Source: Opitutaceae bacterium
GTDB lineage: Bacteria; Verrucomicrobiota; Verrucomicrobiia; Opitutales; Opitutaceae
DNA: 64,000 bases
NCBI GenBank assembly: GCA_016715765.1
Contig: JADJZJ010000059.1
Span: 1-64,000 of the forward strand
Direction of reading: 5' to 3'
Positions within the stretch are counted from its first letter, which is position 1. Each line of letters starts with the position of its first letter. The notes beneath the pieces are model-generated. The model ran no database searches. It was not told the DNA's origin and saw nothing but the letters and a program-made list of their open reading frames with translations. Below are positions 7,916-15,763 of this stretch, in pieces. The translations under genes were made by a program, and so were the position numbers.

Positions 7916-8655
7916 TATAAATTAAAATTCTCGCCGAGGTAGAACTCGCGCGCCTGGGGGTCGTTGATGAGGAAATCGCCGGTGCCCTGGGTCAGCACCT
8001 TGCCGCGGTGGATGAGGTAGGCGCGGTCGACGATGCGCAGGGTTTCGCGGACGTTGTGGTCGGAGACGACGACGCCGATGCCCCGTTTCTTGAGCTGGAG
8101 AATGATCTTCTGGACCTCGGCGACGGAGATGGGATCGATGGCGGCGAAGGGCTCGTCCATCAGCAGGAACTTGGGGTTCGGCACGAGGGCGCGGGCGATC
8201 TCCAGGCGGCGGCGCTCGCCGCCCGACAGCGTGTAGGCCTTCTGCTTCGCGACGTGGAGGAGGCCCAGTTCCTCCAGGTGACGGTGCACCCGGCCGGCGC
8301 GCTCCCGGTGCGGGACGCCGATCGCCTCGGCGATGGCGAGGATGTTCTCCTCGACGGTGAGCTTGCGGAAGACCGAAGCCTCCTGCGGCAGGTAGCCGAT
8401 GCCATGGCGGGCGCGCTGGTGCATGCGCATCAGCGTGAGGTCGTGGCCGTCGAGCTTCACGCGGCCGCCACTGGCGGGGATGAGGCCGACGATCATGTAG
8501 AAGGTGGTCGTCTTGCCGGCGCCGTTGGGGCCGAGCAGGCCGATCACCTCGCCGGCGGAGAAGCCGAGGTCCACGCCGTCGACGACGTTGCGCGTGCCGT
8601 AGGTCTTGACCAGGGCCTCGGTGCGGATCTCGGACTGGGCGACCGCGGTGGTCAT
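7915..8655 (-). CDS. lptB: LPS export ABC transporter ATPase LptB
   Basis: LptB is the cytoplasmic ATPase that powers LptFG-mediated movement of lipopolysaccharide to the outer membrane. The 246-residue protein has Walker A LLGPNGAGKTTTFYMIVG, the YLPQEASVFRKLTVEENI Q-loop region characteristic of LptB, signature TLSGGERRRLEIARAL, Walker B LLMDEPFAAIDP and the H-loop VSDHNVRETL. I use the ATG at 8655; the upstream extension (RRRRKPPKPPRPP) lies inside the lptA-like gene. It belongs to the run kdsC-lptC-lptA-lptB on the minus strand. Confidence 0.95.
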   Translation of the reverse strand: MTTAVAQSEIRTEALVKTYGTRNVVDGVDLGFSAGEVIGLLGPNGAGKTTTFYMIVGLIPASGGRVKLDGHDLTLMRMHQRARHGIGYLPQEASVFRKLTVEENILAIAEAIGVPHRERAGRVHRHLEELGLLHVAKQKAYTLSGGERRRLEIARALVPNPKFLLMDEPFAAIDPISVAEVQKIILQLKKRGIGVVVSDHNVRETLRIVDRAYLIHRGKVLTQGTGDFLINDPQAREFYLGENFNL

Positions 8656-9214
8656 CACGGTTGCGCGCGGCGGGCGCGGGGGTTTCGGAGGCTTTCTTCT
8701 CCTCCTCAAAACCAAGGTCCTTGATGGCCGGAAGGGTGATGCGGACGCGTTCCTCGGGGGTGCCCTCGATCACGGCGCGGCGCTGGCCGCGGTAGAGCAC
8801 GAGGCGCGGGCCGGCGGCGACGTACTGGTCGTCGAGGCTGCGCACGACCGGCTCCTCGCTGAGGACGATGCGGTCCTCGCCCGGGAAAACCTCGGCCCGG
8901 CCGCAGGTGGCCTCGCGGTCACCCTGCACGATGCGGACATTGCCCGTGGCGACGAGGGACTTGAAATAGCCGTACTGGCCGATGGTGGCGGCGGGGTCGC
9001 CCTTGCGGATGGCGACCACCTTGAGGAAATCGCAGTACAGCCTGAGATTGTTGCCGATGACGACCACCTTGTCCTTGAAGGTGGAGAAGGTCTCGGTGTC
9101 GGAGCTGATGGTCTCGAACAGGCCCTCGCAGGTGATCTCCGTCGACGGCGGGGCGTCGGCGGCATGCAGGGTGCCCAGCAGCGCGACGAAAAGGAAAAAG
9201 GCGGTACGGATCAT
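8655..9214 (-). CDS. LptA/OstA-like periplasmic protein, 3' end frame-disturbed
   Basis: A signal peptide (MIRTAFFLFVALLGTLHAAD) precedes a beta-jellyroll-type OstA sequence (KDKVVVIGNNLRLYCDFL, VATGNVRIVQGDREATCGRA, KDLGFEEEKK). LptA proteins bridge lipopolysaccharide across the periplasm. Its ATG overlaps the preceding lptC-like stop by 4 bases. The frame has no stop where expected. It runs on for some 240 codons out of frame over lptB and becomes Arg/Pro/His-rich nonsense. A one-base change near 8660 would bring it to TGATGA overlapping the lptB ATG, the usual coupling, so I end the gene at 8655. Confidence 0.75.
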
Positions 9215-9639
9215 TTGAGGAGGTCGGGCATCTGGGCCTGAAAAACTACCCGCGACTGCCGGGCGATGGAAACTTTTTTCTGGCGGTGGTCGTAGCGCCA
9301 GTCGGAGCCGGTGATCTCCAGGTCATCCCGGATGAAGCGGACCGTGTCCTTGCCGCTGATGACATCCGTCTCGAGATCCGCGACCGCGACGGGGCTGAGG
9401 ATGATGGTCTCGACGAGGTTGCGACGGTCGCCGGTGAAGATGGACAGGTTCATGCCGGTCAGTTCCACCCGGTCGGGCCCGACGAGGGCCTCGGTGCCCT
9501 GCAGCAGCATGGACCGGTGGCCTTCATTGGTGAAGGTGGGCAGCTTGAAATTGCTGACCGGGGTGCGGGTGGACGCAGGTTCGGCGGCGCCCAGACCGAG
9601 GGCGCAAAGGAACGGAAGCAGGCGGAGGAGGAATTTCAC
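9211..9639 (-). CDS. LptC-like lipopolysaccharide export protein
   Basis: This 142-residue protein has a signal peptide (MKFLLRLLPFLCALGLGAAE) and a single beta-rich domain with repeated edge-strand motifs (NFKLPTFTNEGHRSMLLQG, LETDVISGKDTVRFIRDDL, WRYDHRQKKVSI). Position between kdsC and lptA, with 4-base ATGA overlaps on both sides, matches the E. coli kdsC-lptC-lptA order. LptC passes lipopolysaccharide from LptFG to LptA. It lacks a clear transmembrane anchor beyond the signal sequence, so it may be lptC-like or a second OstA-type protein. Confidence 0.65.
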   Translation of the reverse strand: MKFLLRLLPFLCALGLGAAEPASTRTPVSNFKLPTFTNEGHRSMLLQGTEALVGPDRVELTGMNLSIFTGDRRNLVETIILSPVAVADLETDVISGKDTVRFIRDDLEITGSDWRYDHRQKKVSIARQSRVVFQAQMPDLLK

Positions 9640-10217
9640 CGGGAGGAGGACTGACCGCGGGCCTGCAGGATATGTTCGCAGATTTCGCGCACGGCCCCGC
9701 GGCCGGCGGGCCGGCGGGTGATGTAACCGGCGGCCTGCAGCGCGGCGGGCATGGCGTCCGGCACGCTGGCGCCAATGCCGGCCCAGGCGAGCGCCGGGGC
9801 GTCAATGTCGTCATCGCCCATGTAGGCGCATTCCGCGGGCTGGAGGTGGAGTTGGGCGGCCAGTTCCTGCAGGGCGGCGAGCTTGTCGGTGCGGCCCTGG
9901 ATGAGGTGGGGGATCTTGAGTTCGGTGGCGCGGCGGGTGGTCGCTCCGGAGGCGCGTCCGCTGATCCAGGCGAGGGCGACGCCGCAGCGGTTGAGGCGCA
10001 CAAGGCCCATGCCATCAAGGATGGAGAATGATTTTGATTCGGTGCCGTCGGAGGAGATGCGGACGGTGCCGTCGGTCAGAATGCCGTCCACATCCATGGC
10101 AAACAGGCGGATACGGGCCCAGCGGGCGCGACTGATTGCGGACTTGCGATTGCGGATTGCGGATCGGGGAGGCGCCACGGTGAGGCGGACATTGTTGAGG
10201 TATCCCGCAATCGCCAA
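9636..10217 (-). CDS. kdsC: KDO 8-phosphate phosphatase (HAD), repeat-derived N-terminus
   Basis: The core is a C0-type HAD phosphatase: nucleophile motif FAMDVDGILTDG, SFSILDGMGLVRL, motif II AWISGR, Lys in GRTDKLAAL and the acidic motif YMGDDDIDAPAL. KdsC releases phosphate from KDO 8-phosphate in lipopolysaccharide core synthesis, which fits the lpt genes that follow with ATGA overlap. The first 35 residues are unusual: PRSAIRNRKSAIS is encoded by the GCAATCCGCAATC repeat (10134-10172), so the true or ancestral start is obscured. The nearest alternative start is inside motif I. Confidence 0.85.
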   Translation of the reverse strand: MAIAGYLNNVRLTVAPPRSAIRNRKSAISRARWARIRLFAMDVDGILTDGTVRISSDGTESKSFSILDGMGLVRLNRCGVALAWISGRASGATTRRATELKIPHLIQGRTDKLAALQELAAQLHLQPAECAYMGDDDIDAPALAWAGIGASVPDAMPAALQAAGYITRRPAGRGAVREICEHILQARGQSSSR

Positions 10218-10349
10218 TCAGAAAGCAGCGGGTGCTGGATTGCGGATTGGGGAAACCGGATACCGGATAGGGAGGAACTGCGGTGGGTGCAGCGCGAACG
10301 CGTCAGCGTCCGACTATCCGGTATCCGCGATCCCCAATCCGCAATACTC
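10134..10349. repeat. ATTGCGGATTG-family repeats and inverted GGATACCGGATAG units
   Basis: Blocks of ATTGCGGATTGCGGAT occur at 10136-10168 (inside kdsC) and 10236-10250. An ACCGGATACCGGATAG unit at 10257-10272 is mirrored by CTATCCGGTATCCGCG at 10314-10329. The same ATTGCGGATTG unit appears twice in odhB and once before dnaX. Confidence 0.7.
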
Positions 10350-12383
10350 TCATCCCATCCAGGCGGTGATCTGCTCGATGATCCTGTCGCGGGAGGGGCG
10401 GTAGGCGTGCTCGAGTTCCGGGGCGAAGGGAACGGGGATGTCCATCGAGCCGATGCGCAGCGGGGCGGCCTTGAGCGAGGAGAAATGCTCCTCGGTGAGG
10501 CGGGCGACGAGTTCGGCGCCGAAACCGTGGGTGCGGCGGCCCTCGTGCAGGACGATCAGGCGGCCGGTGCGGGCGAGCGAGGCCTTGATGGCGTCGAGTT
10601 GCAGCGGGGCCAGGCAGCGCAGGTCGAAGAGATCGAAGCCGAGTTCGTATTCGCCGGTGAGGTAATCGCAGGCCTCCTCGGCCAGGTGCACCATCTCGCC
10701 ATACGTGACGAAGGTGGCGAAATCACCCTTGCGCAGCTGGCGGGGCTGCCAGACGCCGCGGTAATCGGGATTCCAGGCCACGGGCTGGCGGCCGCGGCGG
10801 TAGAGGGCCTTGTGCTCGAAGAGGATGACGGGATTGTTGTCCTCGTAGGCGGCGAGCATGGCGTCGAAGGCATCCTGGGGCGTGCTCGGGTAGAGGGCCT
10901 TGAACCCGGGGAGCGACAGGAAGAGCGTCTCCAGTTCCTGGGAGTGAAAGGAGCCGAAGGTGAGGCCGCCGCCGCAGGGGAAGCGGAGGACCAGCGGACA
11001 GGCCGCGCCGGAACGGAAGTGCAGGGTGGCGGCGTTGAGGGCGAGCTGCGTGACCGCCTCGGTGGAGAAGTCGGCAAACTGGAATTCCTCGATGGGCCGG
11101 TGCCCGTTGACCGCGAGCCCGATGGCGTAGCCCGTGCAGGCGCTTTCGGCGAGCGGGGTGTTGAAGACGCGGCTGCGGCCGAACTGCTTGAGCAGGCCGT
11201 CGGTGACCTTGAAGGCGCCGCCGTAGGTGCCGATGTCCTGGCCGAGAAGGATGGATTCGCCGCGTTCGGTGAGAATTTTGCGCAGGGCGGCGTTGCAGGC
11301 CTGGGCGACGTTCAGTGAAGCGGGCGTGGCGGGCTCGGGCTTCCAGGGCAGGGCCGGCGCGGGCGGCGCGTAGACGGCGGTTTCCATGCCGGCCGGATCG
11401 GGCCGGGGCACGGCGAGGCTGACCTTGATGGCGGCCTCGACGAAGGCGTTCAGTTCGGCGTCGAGCGCATCGAGCCGGGCGGCGTGGCCGGCGGCGGCGA
11501 GGCGGGCGCGAAAACGGGGCAGCGGGTCGCGGGCGTGGAACGCGTCGGCCTCGCCGGGCTGCAGGTAGTCGCAGGTGTCGTAGGCGGCGTGGCCGCGCAG
11601 GCGCAGGGTGTGGGCCTCGATGAGCAGGGGGCGCGAGGTGGCGCGGACCTTGACGATGGCGGCGGCGAGGGTGCGGGCGCAGGCCTCGGGATCGGTCGCA
11701 TCCACGGCGAAGCCCTCGATGCCGTAACCCGCCGCACGGCGCCAGAGCTCCGTCCCGCCGGCGAACTGCTCGCTGACCGGCGTGGAATAGGCGTAGCGGT
11801 TGTTTTCGATGACGAAGAGGACGGGCAGCGAGAGCAGCGAGGCGAGATTCAGCGACTCATGCACATCGCCGGTGCTGGAGGAACCGTCGCCGAAGAAGGC
11901 AAAACCCATGGCGGCGCGGCCCTGCCGGCGTTGCGAATCGGTGGCGCCGAGGACGGTGGAAATCATCGCCCCGAGGTGGCTGATCATCGGGAGCGAGCGG
12001 TGGGCCGGGTCGCCGTGATGAATGTTGCCCTCGCGGGCCCTGGTGGGACTGCCGGCGTTGGCGATGTACTGGTTGAGGTGGTCGCAGAGGTGGCCGCCCC
12101 AGATCAGGTGACCGCCAAGTCCGCGGTGCGTGAAGGAGATGACGTCAATGGCCTTGTCGGCCAGCAGCGCCAGCGGGACAATGAGCCCCTCGTTGCCCTG
12201 GCCGCCGGTGACGGTGCCCTTGATCAGGCCCTGGCGAAACAGATCGAGGATGCGGTTGTCGGCCGTGCGGGCGAGGTGCATCCACGCATAGAGCCGCAGC
12301 AGCGCGTCGGGGGAGGAGGATTCCAGCTCGGCAGCGTGCAATTCGCGCGAAGCGAGGATGGCGGGAGGATTGGGAAATGCCAT
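10350..12383 (-). CDS. Fused alpha-beta E1 of a 2-oxoacid dehydrogenase
   Basis: A 677-residue thiamine-diphosphate enzyme in which the alpha and beta E1 subunits are one chain. The alpha half (about 20-340) has the TPP motif FFGDGSSSTGDVHES…VIENNRYAYS and THRGLGGHLIWGG. The beta half (about 355-677) has ILLGQDIGTYGGAFKVTDG, NTPLAESACTGYAIGLA and the HEGRRTHGFGAELVARL region. Such fusions occur in branched-chain or acetoin/pyruvate dehydrogenase complexes; the substrate cannot be read from sequence. No E2 or E3 gene is adjacent, but the 2-oxoglutarate complex genes lie 15 kb away. The ATG at 12383 is preferred. Confidence 0.88.
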   Translation of the reverse strand: MAFPNPPAILASRELHAAELESSSPDALLRLYAWMHLARTADNRILDLFRQGLIKGTVTGGQGNEGLIVPLALLADKAIDVISFTHRGLGGHLIWGGHLCDHLNQYIANAGSPTRAREGNIHHGDPAHRSLPMISHLGAMISTVLGATDSQRRQGRAAMGFAFFGDGSSSTGDVHESLNLASLLSLPVLFVIENNRYAYSTPVSEQFAGGTELWRRAAGYGIEGFAVDATDPEACARTLAAAIVKVRATSRPLLIEAHTLRLRGHAAYDTCDYLQPGEADAFHARDPLPRFRARLAAAGHAARLDALDAELNAFVEAAIKVSLAVPRPDPAGMETAVYAPPAPALPWKPEPATPASLNVAQACNAALRKILTERGESILLGQDIGTYGGAFKVTDGLLKQFGRSRVFNTPLAESACTGYAIGLAVNGHRPIEEFQFADFSTEAVTQLALNAATLHFRSGAACPLVLRFPCGGGLTFGSFHSQELETLFLSLPGFKALYPSTPQDAFDAMLAAYEDNNPVILFEHKALYRRGRQPVAWNPDYRGVWQPRQLRKGDFATFVTYGEMVHLAEEACDYLTGEYELGFDLFDLRCLAPLQLDAIKASLARTGRLIVLHEGRRTHGFGAELVARLTEEHFSSLKAAPLRIGSMDIPVPFAPELEHAYRPSRDRIIEQITAWMG

Positions 12384-12457
12384 GTCCGGGGGGAGACGTT
12401 GGGTGGCCGGGACGCGGCGGGCAAGCCTGCGCATGCGTGCTTAGGCGCGCATGCGAA

Positions 12458-12668
12458 CGCTGAACGCTGAACTTTTAACGTTTAACGCTTAAGTGCCGGA
12501 AAGTGCGACCAAGACATCCTATCCAAGACCAAGGCGAATCTGCGATCGCATAGCGCCACGGTAGGCAGCGAGCTTGCTCGCGCTTAATTCTCAGGCGCAC
12601 GCCATGGAGCGCCCGCGAGCGGGCTGCCTACTTGAGCGTTAAGCGTTAAAAGTTAAACGTTAAGCGTT
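12458..12668. repeat. Nested palindromes between E1 and MBL genes
   Basis: Outer arms are built of AACGCTGAACGCTGAAC/TTTAACGTTTAACGCTTAAG and their mirror GAGCGTTAAGCGTTAAAAG. Inside lies a second palindrome: GTAGGCAGCGAGCTTGCTCG (12563-12582) faces GCGCCCGCGAGCGGGCTGCC, ending CTAC (12606-12631). The 12606-12631 copy matches, with at most one mismatch, segments found inside lpd and odhB. No gene lies in 12384-12683. Confidence 0.75.
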
Positions 12669-12683
12669 GTTTGCCGCTGGAGC

Positions 12684-13376
12684 TTACAACGCCATCGTTT
12701 CGCCGGCGGCCATGACGCGCACGTTGTGACCGGCCTGCTGGGCGCGGGTGGCGAAGGCTTGGGGGTCGGCTTGGATCGGGGGGAAGGTGTTGTAGTGCAT
12801 CGGCACGGCGAGACGGGGGTGGAGCAGGGTGAGCGCCTCGATGGCGTCGTCGGCACCCATGGTGTAGCGGTCGCCGATGGGGAGGAGGGCAAGGTCCAGT
12901 CCGTGCCGGCCGATGAGGGTCATGTCGCCGAAGAGCGCGGTGTCGCCGGCATGGTAGATCGTCCGGCCGCCGGCGCGGACGAGATAGCCGCCCGGCACGC
13001 CCATGGACCGGTTTTCGCCGCCGGGGAGTTCGAGCGCGGAACTGTGGATGGCGGGGGTCATCTGGATGCGGCCCCAGGGCAGGTTCACGCCGCCGCCGGG
13101 CATGAGGTCGATGACCTTGGCGCCCTGGGCCGCGAAATGCTCGGCGAGTTCGTAGGGCGCGACGATCGTGGCGCCGTGGAGACGGGCGAGGTCGAGGGCG
13201 TCGCAGCAATGGTCGGAGTGGGCGTGCGAACACAGGACGTAGTCGCAGGGCACGGTGGCGGGATCGACGGCGCCGTGCGGGTTCTCGCTCAGGAACGGAT
13301 CAAAAACCAGCCGGACGGCCGGCGAACCCGGAATCTCAATGCGGAAGCAGGAGTGGCCGAAATAGGTGACGCGCAT
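12684..13376 (-). CDS. UPF0173-type metal-dependent hydrolase
   Basis: This 230-residue metallo-beta-lactamase-fold hydrolase starts MRVTYFGHSCFRIEI and carries the metal motif CSHAHSDHCCD, later ligands in TPAIHSS and YHAGDTALFGDM, and the terminal AVPMHYNTFP with the last His. This pattern matches the UPF0173 (YtkL-like) group, whose physiological substrate is not established. Its stop is next to the palindrome cluster and it is followed upstream by a small membrane protein gene (4-base gap) on the same strand. Confidence 0.9.
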   Translation of the reverse strand: MRVTYFGHSCFRIEIPGSPAVRLVFDPFLSENPHGAVDPATVPCDYVLCSHAHSDHCCDALDLARLHGATIVAPYELAEHFAAQGAKVIDLMPGGGVNLPWGRIQMTPAIHSSALELPGGENRSMGVPGGYLVRAGGRTIYHAGDTALFGDMTLIGRHGLDLALLPIGDRYTMGADDAIEALTLLHPRLAVPMHYNTFPPIQADPQAFATRAQQAGHNVRVMAAGETMAL

Positions 13377-13379
13377 GGG

Positions 13380-13727
13380 TCAGTATTTGTCCATCACCTG
13401 AAACATGATCCATGGCAGGCCGACGTTAAAAATCACGCAGAAGGACAGCAGGATAACACTGCCCGCCGGATTGCCGTAAACCTTCCAGCCGACCAGGGCG
13501 ATGAGGGAATTCATCGTCAGCATGAGCAGCCAATAGTCGCGGCAACGCTTGGTGCGCCGGTCCTTGAGGTTGGGCAGGACGGCGGGCTCGAGGGATTTTT
13601 GCACCGCGAGGTTGTCGCGCAGGATCTCATGCACGGAGGGTGCCGGCGGCGTGGCGGCCACATTCTCGCGTTGGAACGAGTTGTCCTTGAACGTAAATTT
13701 CCGGGGCGGGGGATCTTCCTCGTTCAT
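13380..13727 (-). CDS. Small two-TM hypothetical protein
   Basis: A 115-residue protein with a charged, proline-rich N-terminal half (EDPPPRKFTFKDNSFQREN) and two transmembrane helices (YWLLMLTMNSLIALVGW; AGSVILLSFCVIFNVGLPWI). It is separated from the MBL hydrolase by 3 bases and from the aldo/keto reductase by 19, so it is probably in an operon. I recognise no family, and no function can be inferred. Confidence 0.7.
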   Translation of the reverse strand: MNEEDPPPRKFTFKDNSFQRENVAATPPAPSVHEILRDNLAVQKSLEPAVLPNLKDRRTKRCRDYWLLMLTMNSLIALVGWKVYGNPAGSVILLSFCVIFNVGLPWIMFQVMDKY

Positions 13728-13746
13728 GGATGGTGGGGTGGGTGAT

Positions 13747-14736
13747 TCAGTCCGCCAGCGGGGCGGTGAGCGCGTCGATGCGCTGCATCACCTCCGGCGT
13801 GAGTTGATCGACGACCGCGAGGGCGCCGAAGTTTTCCTGCAATTGCTCCACCCGCGAGGCGCCGAGGATCACGCTGCTGACATTGGGGTTTTTCAGGCAC
13901 CAGGCGAGGGCAAGGCGGGGGACGGAGGTGCCGAGTTCCCCGGCGATTTTCGCCAGTTGGCGCACGGCGGCGAGTTTGGCCTCGAAGCGCGGATCATTGG
14001 TCAGACGGTCGCGGAGCCATTCCATGCCCGGGGTGTTGAGGCGCGAATCGGCGGGCACGCCGTCGTTGTACTTGCCGGTCAGCAGGCCGGTGGCGAGCGG
14101 TGACCAGACCGTGGTGCCGAGGCCGGGCGAGCGGTAGAACGGGGCGTATTCCTGCTCGACGCGGGCGCGGCGGAAGAGGTTGTACTGCGGTTGTTCGACG
14201 ATCGGGCGGTGGAGATTCAGCCGGTCGCACACGGCAAAGGCCTCGGCGATGCGCCCGGCATCCCATTCGCTGGTGCCCCAGTAGAGGACCTTGCCCTGGG
14301 TGATGAGGTCGTGCATCGCGCGGGCGCTCTCCTCGACCGGGACCTCGGGATCGGGTCGGTGGCAGTAATAGAGGTCGAGGTAGTCCACCTGGAGCCGGTG
14401 CAGGGCGGCGTGGCAGGCCTCGACGATATGCTTGCGGGAGAGGCCCGTCTGGTTGGGACCTTCGCGTTCGGCGCCGAAGTAAACCTTGCTGGAGACCAGG
14501 AACGTGTCGCGGGGCCAGCCGGATTTCTTCAGGATGTCGCCCATGACCACCTCGGCCTGGCCGTCGGCGTAGGTCTCGGCGTTGTCGAAAAAGTTCACGC
14601 CGGCGTCGTAGGCCGTGTGCATGAGGTCGCGGGCGGTGCGGTCGCCGACCTGTTTGCCAAAGGTGACCCAGGCGCCGAAGGAAAGCGCACTGATTTTCAG
14701 GCCGGAGGTCCCGAGGCGGCGATAGGGCATGGACAT
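13747..14736 (-). CDS. Aldo/keto reductase (AKR6 / shaker-beta-like)
   Basis: NADP-dependent oxidoreductase of 329 residues. It shows MPYRRLGTSGLKISALSFG, the catalytic FFDNAETYADGQAE (Asp, Tyr), Lys in FLVSSKVYFG, His in DLYYCHRPDP and the cofactor region SVILGASRVEQLQENF. The CHRPDP and VYFGAEREGPNQTGLSRKHI stretches point to the voltage-gated potassium channel beta-subunit-like or YghZ group, reductases of aldehydes and methylglyoxal. Two close ATGs (14736, 14730) are possible. It lies downstream of the mhq-like cluster on the same strand, which would fit electrophile detoxification. Confidence 0.9.
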   Translation of the reverse strand: MSMPYRRLGTSGLKISALSFGAWVTFGKQVGDRTARDLMHTAYDAGVNFFDNAETYADGQAEVVMGDILKKSGWPRDTFLVSSKVYFGAEREGPNQTGLSRKHIVEACHAALHRLQVDYLDLYYCHRPDPEVPVEESARAMHDLITQGKVLYWGTSEWDAGRIAEAFAVCDRLNLHRPIVEQPQYNLFRRARVEQEYAPFYRSPGLGTTVWSPLATGLLTGKYNDGVPADSRLNTPGMEWLRDRLTNDPRFEAKLAAVRQLAKIAGELGTSVPRLALAWCLKNPNVSSVILGASRVEQLQENFGALAVVDQLTPEVMQRIDALTAPLAD

Positions 14737-14830
14737 GCGCGGAAGATGCTGCGGGTTGTTGGATTTGTCTAGGGCGGCATGCACGGACCGTCCAATCTCC
14801 AGGGTCAGCGACCCCGGCTGCAGATTGGAA

Positions 14831-15016
14831 GTAGGGCGGGTCTGTGACCCGCCATTTGCACGTTTCACCCGCGGTGCAGCGCTAAATGGGCAGGTCACAG
14901 ACCTGCCCTACTTGCGACCATGCGCCTGCCACGTAGCGCGGAACTTCAGTCCGCGCTCACCACGCCACATCGGCCGCATCGCTCCTCCAAGCCAGTGCTG
15001 GCTGAAGCCAGCACTA
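14831..15016. repeat. Cluster of three GTAG palindromes
   Basis: The gap 14737-15065 contains a GTAGGGCGGGT…CAGGTCACAGACCTGCCCTAC pair (14831-14911). It also holds a single GTAG-CGCGGA-ACTTCAG-TCCGCG hairpin (14933-14957) and a CAGTGCTGGC…GCCAGCACTAC unit (14991-15016). These are three sequence families side by side, all sharing the GTAG/CTAC ends. Confidence 0.8.
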
Positions 15017-15065
15017 CGAATCATGCGCAAGCGAATAGGCATGGTAGGTTGGAGGACCGGCCAGC

Positions 15066-15698
15066 TTATTTAGCCGTTTGGCTGAGGAAGTGCTGTGAGG
15101 CGCTCAGGTCAGCGGCGGCCAGATTGTGGCCGGCGCTTGCGGTGTGAATGGTCACATTGGCGCCGCCGGCCTGCAGGAGGGCGGCGAGATGCGAGGGATG
15201 ATCTTGCGGCACGATCGGATCGGCGTTGCCACTGGCGATCAGGACGCGTTTCCCGGTCAACGAGCCGGCCGGCGCCGGCTGGTCGAGGACGACCATGGGG
15301 CGCAGCAGGATAGCCCCGGCGAGGGTGTCGGGGCGGAGTTGCAGCATGGTGGCGGCGATGTTGGCACCGTTGGACAGGCCGACGGCGATCAACCGGGTGC
15401 GATCGATGCCGTAGTGTGCGGTGGCGGCGATGACGAAGTCGGCGAGCGCATAGGTGCGGCGCGTGACCTCGGCTGGGTCGAACACCCCCTCGGCAAGACG
15501 GGCGAAGAAACGGCGGGCGCCGTGCTCGCTGACATCACCCCGCGGACTCAGCAGGGCGGAGCCGGGTGAGATGCGGCGACCGAACGTGATCAGGTCGTTT
15601 TCATTGCCGCCGGTACCGTGCAGAAGTAGGAGCGGCGGAGCCACGGGCGCGTCGGCGGGTGCCGCTTCGAAGCGGTGGTGATAACCGAGGGGAGTCAT
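15066..15698 (-). CDS. mhqD: MhqD-like carboxylesterase / phospholipase
   Basis: A 210-residue alpha/beta hydrolase of the carboxylesterase/phospholipase family. It has the oxyanion-loop region LLLHGTGGNENDLI, nucleophile elbow GLSNGANIA, Asp in SGNADPIVP and catalytic His in SAGHNLAA. The adjacent ring-cleaving dioxygenase, DoxX protein and MarR regulator match the mhq/catDE-type quinone-response genes of Bacillus, in which the MhqD hydrolase accompanies MhqO. Natural substrate is unknown. Symbol is by context and similarity. Confidence 0.8.
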   Translation of the reverse strand: MTPLGYHHRFEAAPADAPVAPPLLLLHGTGGNENDLITFGRRISPGSALLSPRGDVSEHGARRFFARLAEGVFDPAEVTRRTYALADFVIAATAHYGIDRTRLIAVGLSNGANIAATMLQLRPDTLAGAILLRPMVVLDQPAPAGSLTGKRVLIASGNADPIVPQDHPSHLAALLQAGGANVTIHTASAGHNLAAADLSASQHFLSQTAK

Positions 15699-15763
15699 GG
15701 TGGGAGGGTCTTCGTGTAGGCAGTCCGCTTGCGGACGCGGCGCGGGCGCGCGGGCGCGCTCGC

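Noticed and set aside
7922..8652. Long continuation of the lptA-like frame over lptB
   Set aside because: The translated part is Arg/Pro/His-rich nonsense out of phase with the clear LptB sequence. Treated as loss of a stop, not a fusion.
12458..12668. Possible CRISPR-like array
   Set aside because: The repeats are nested palindromes of differing length without regular spacers; no cas genes occur in the window.
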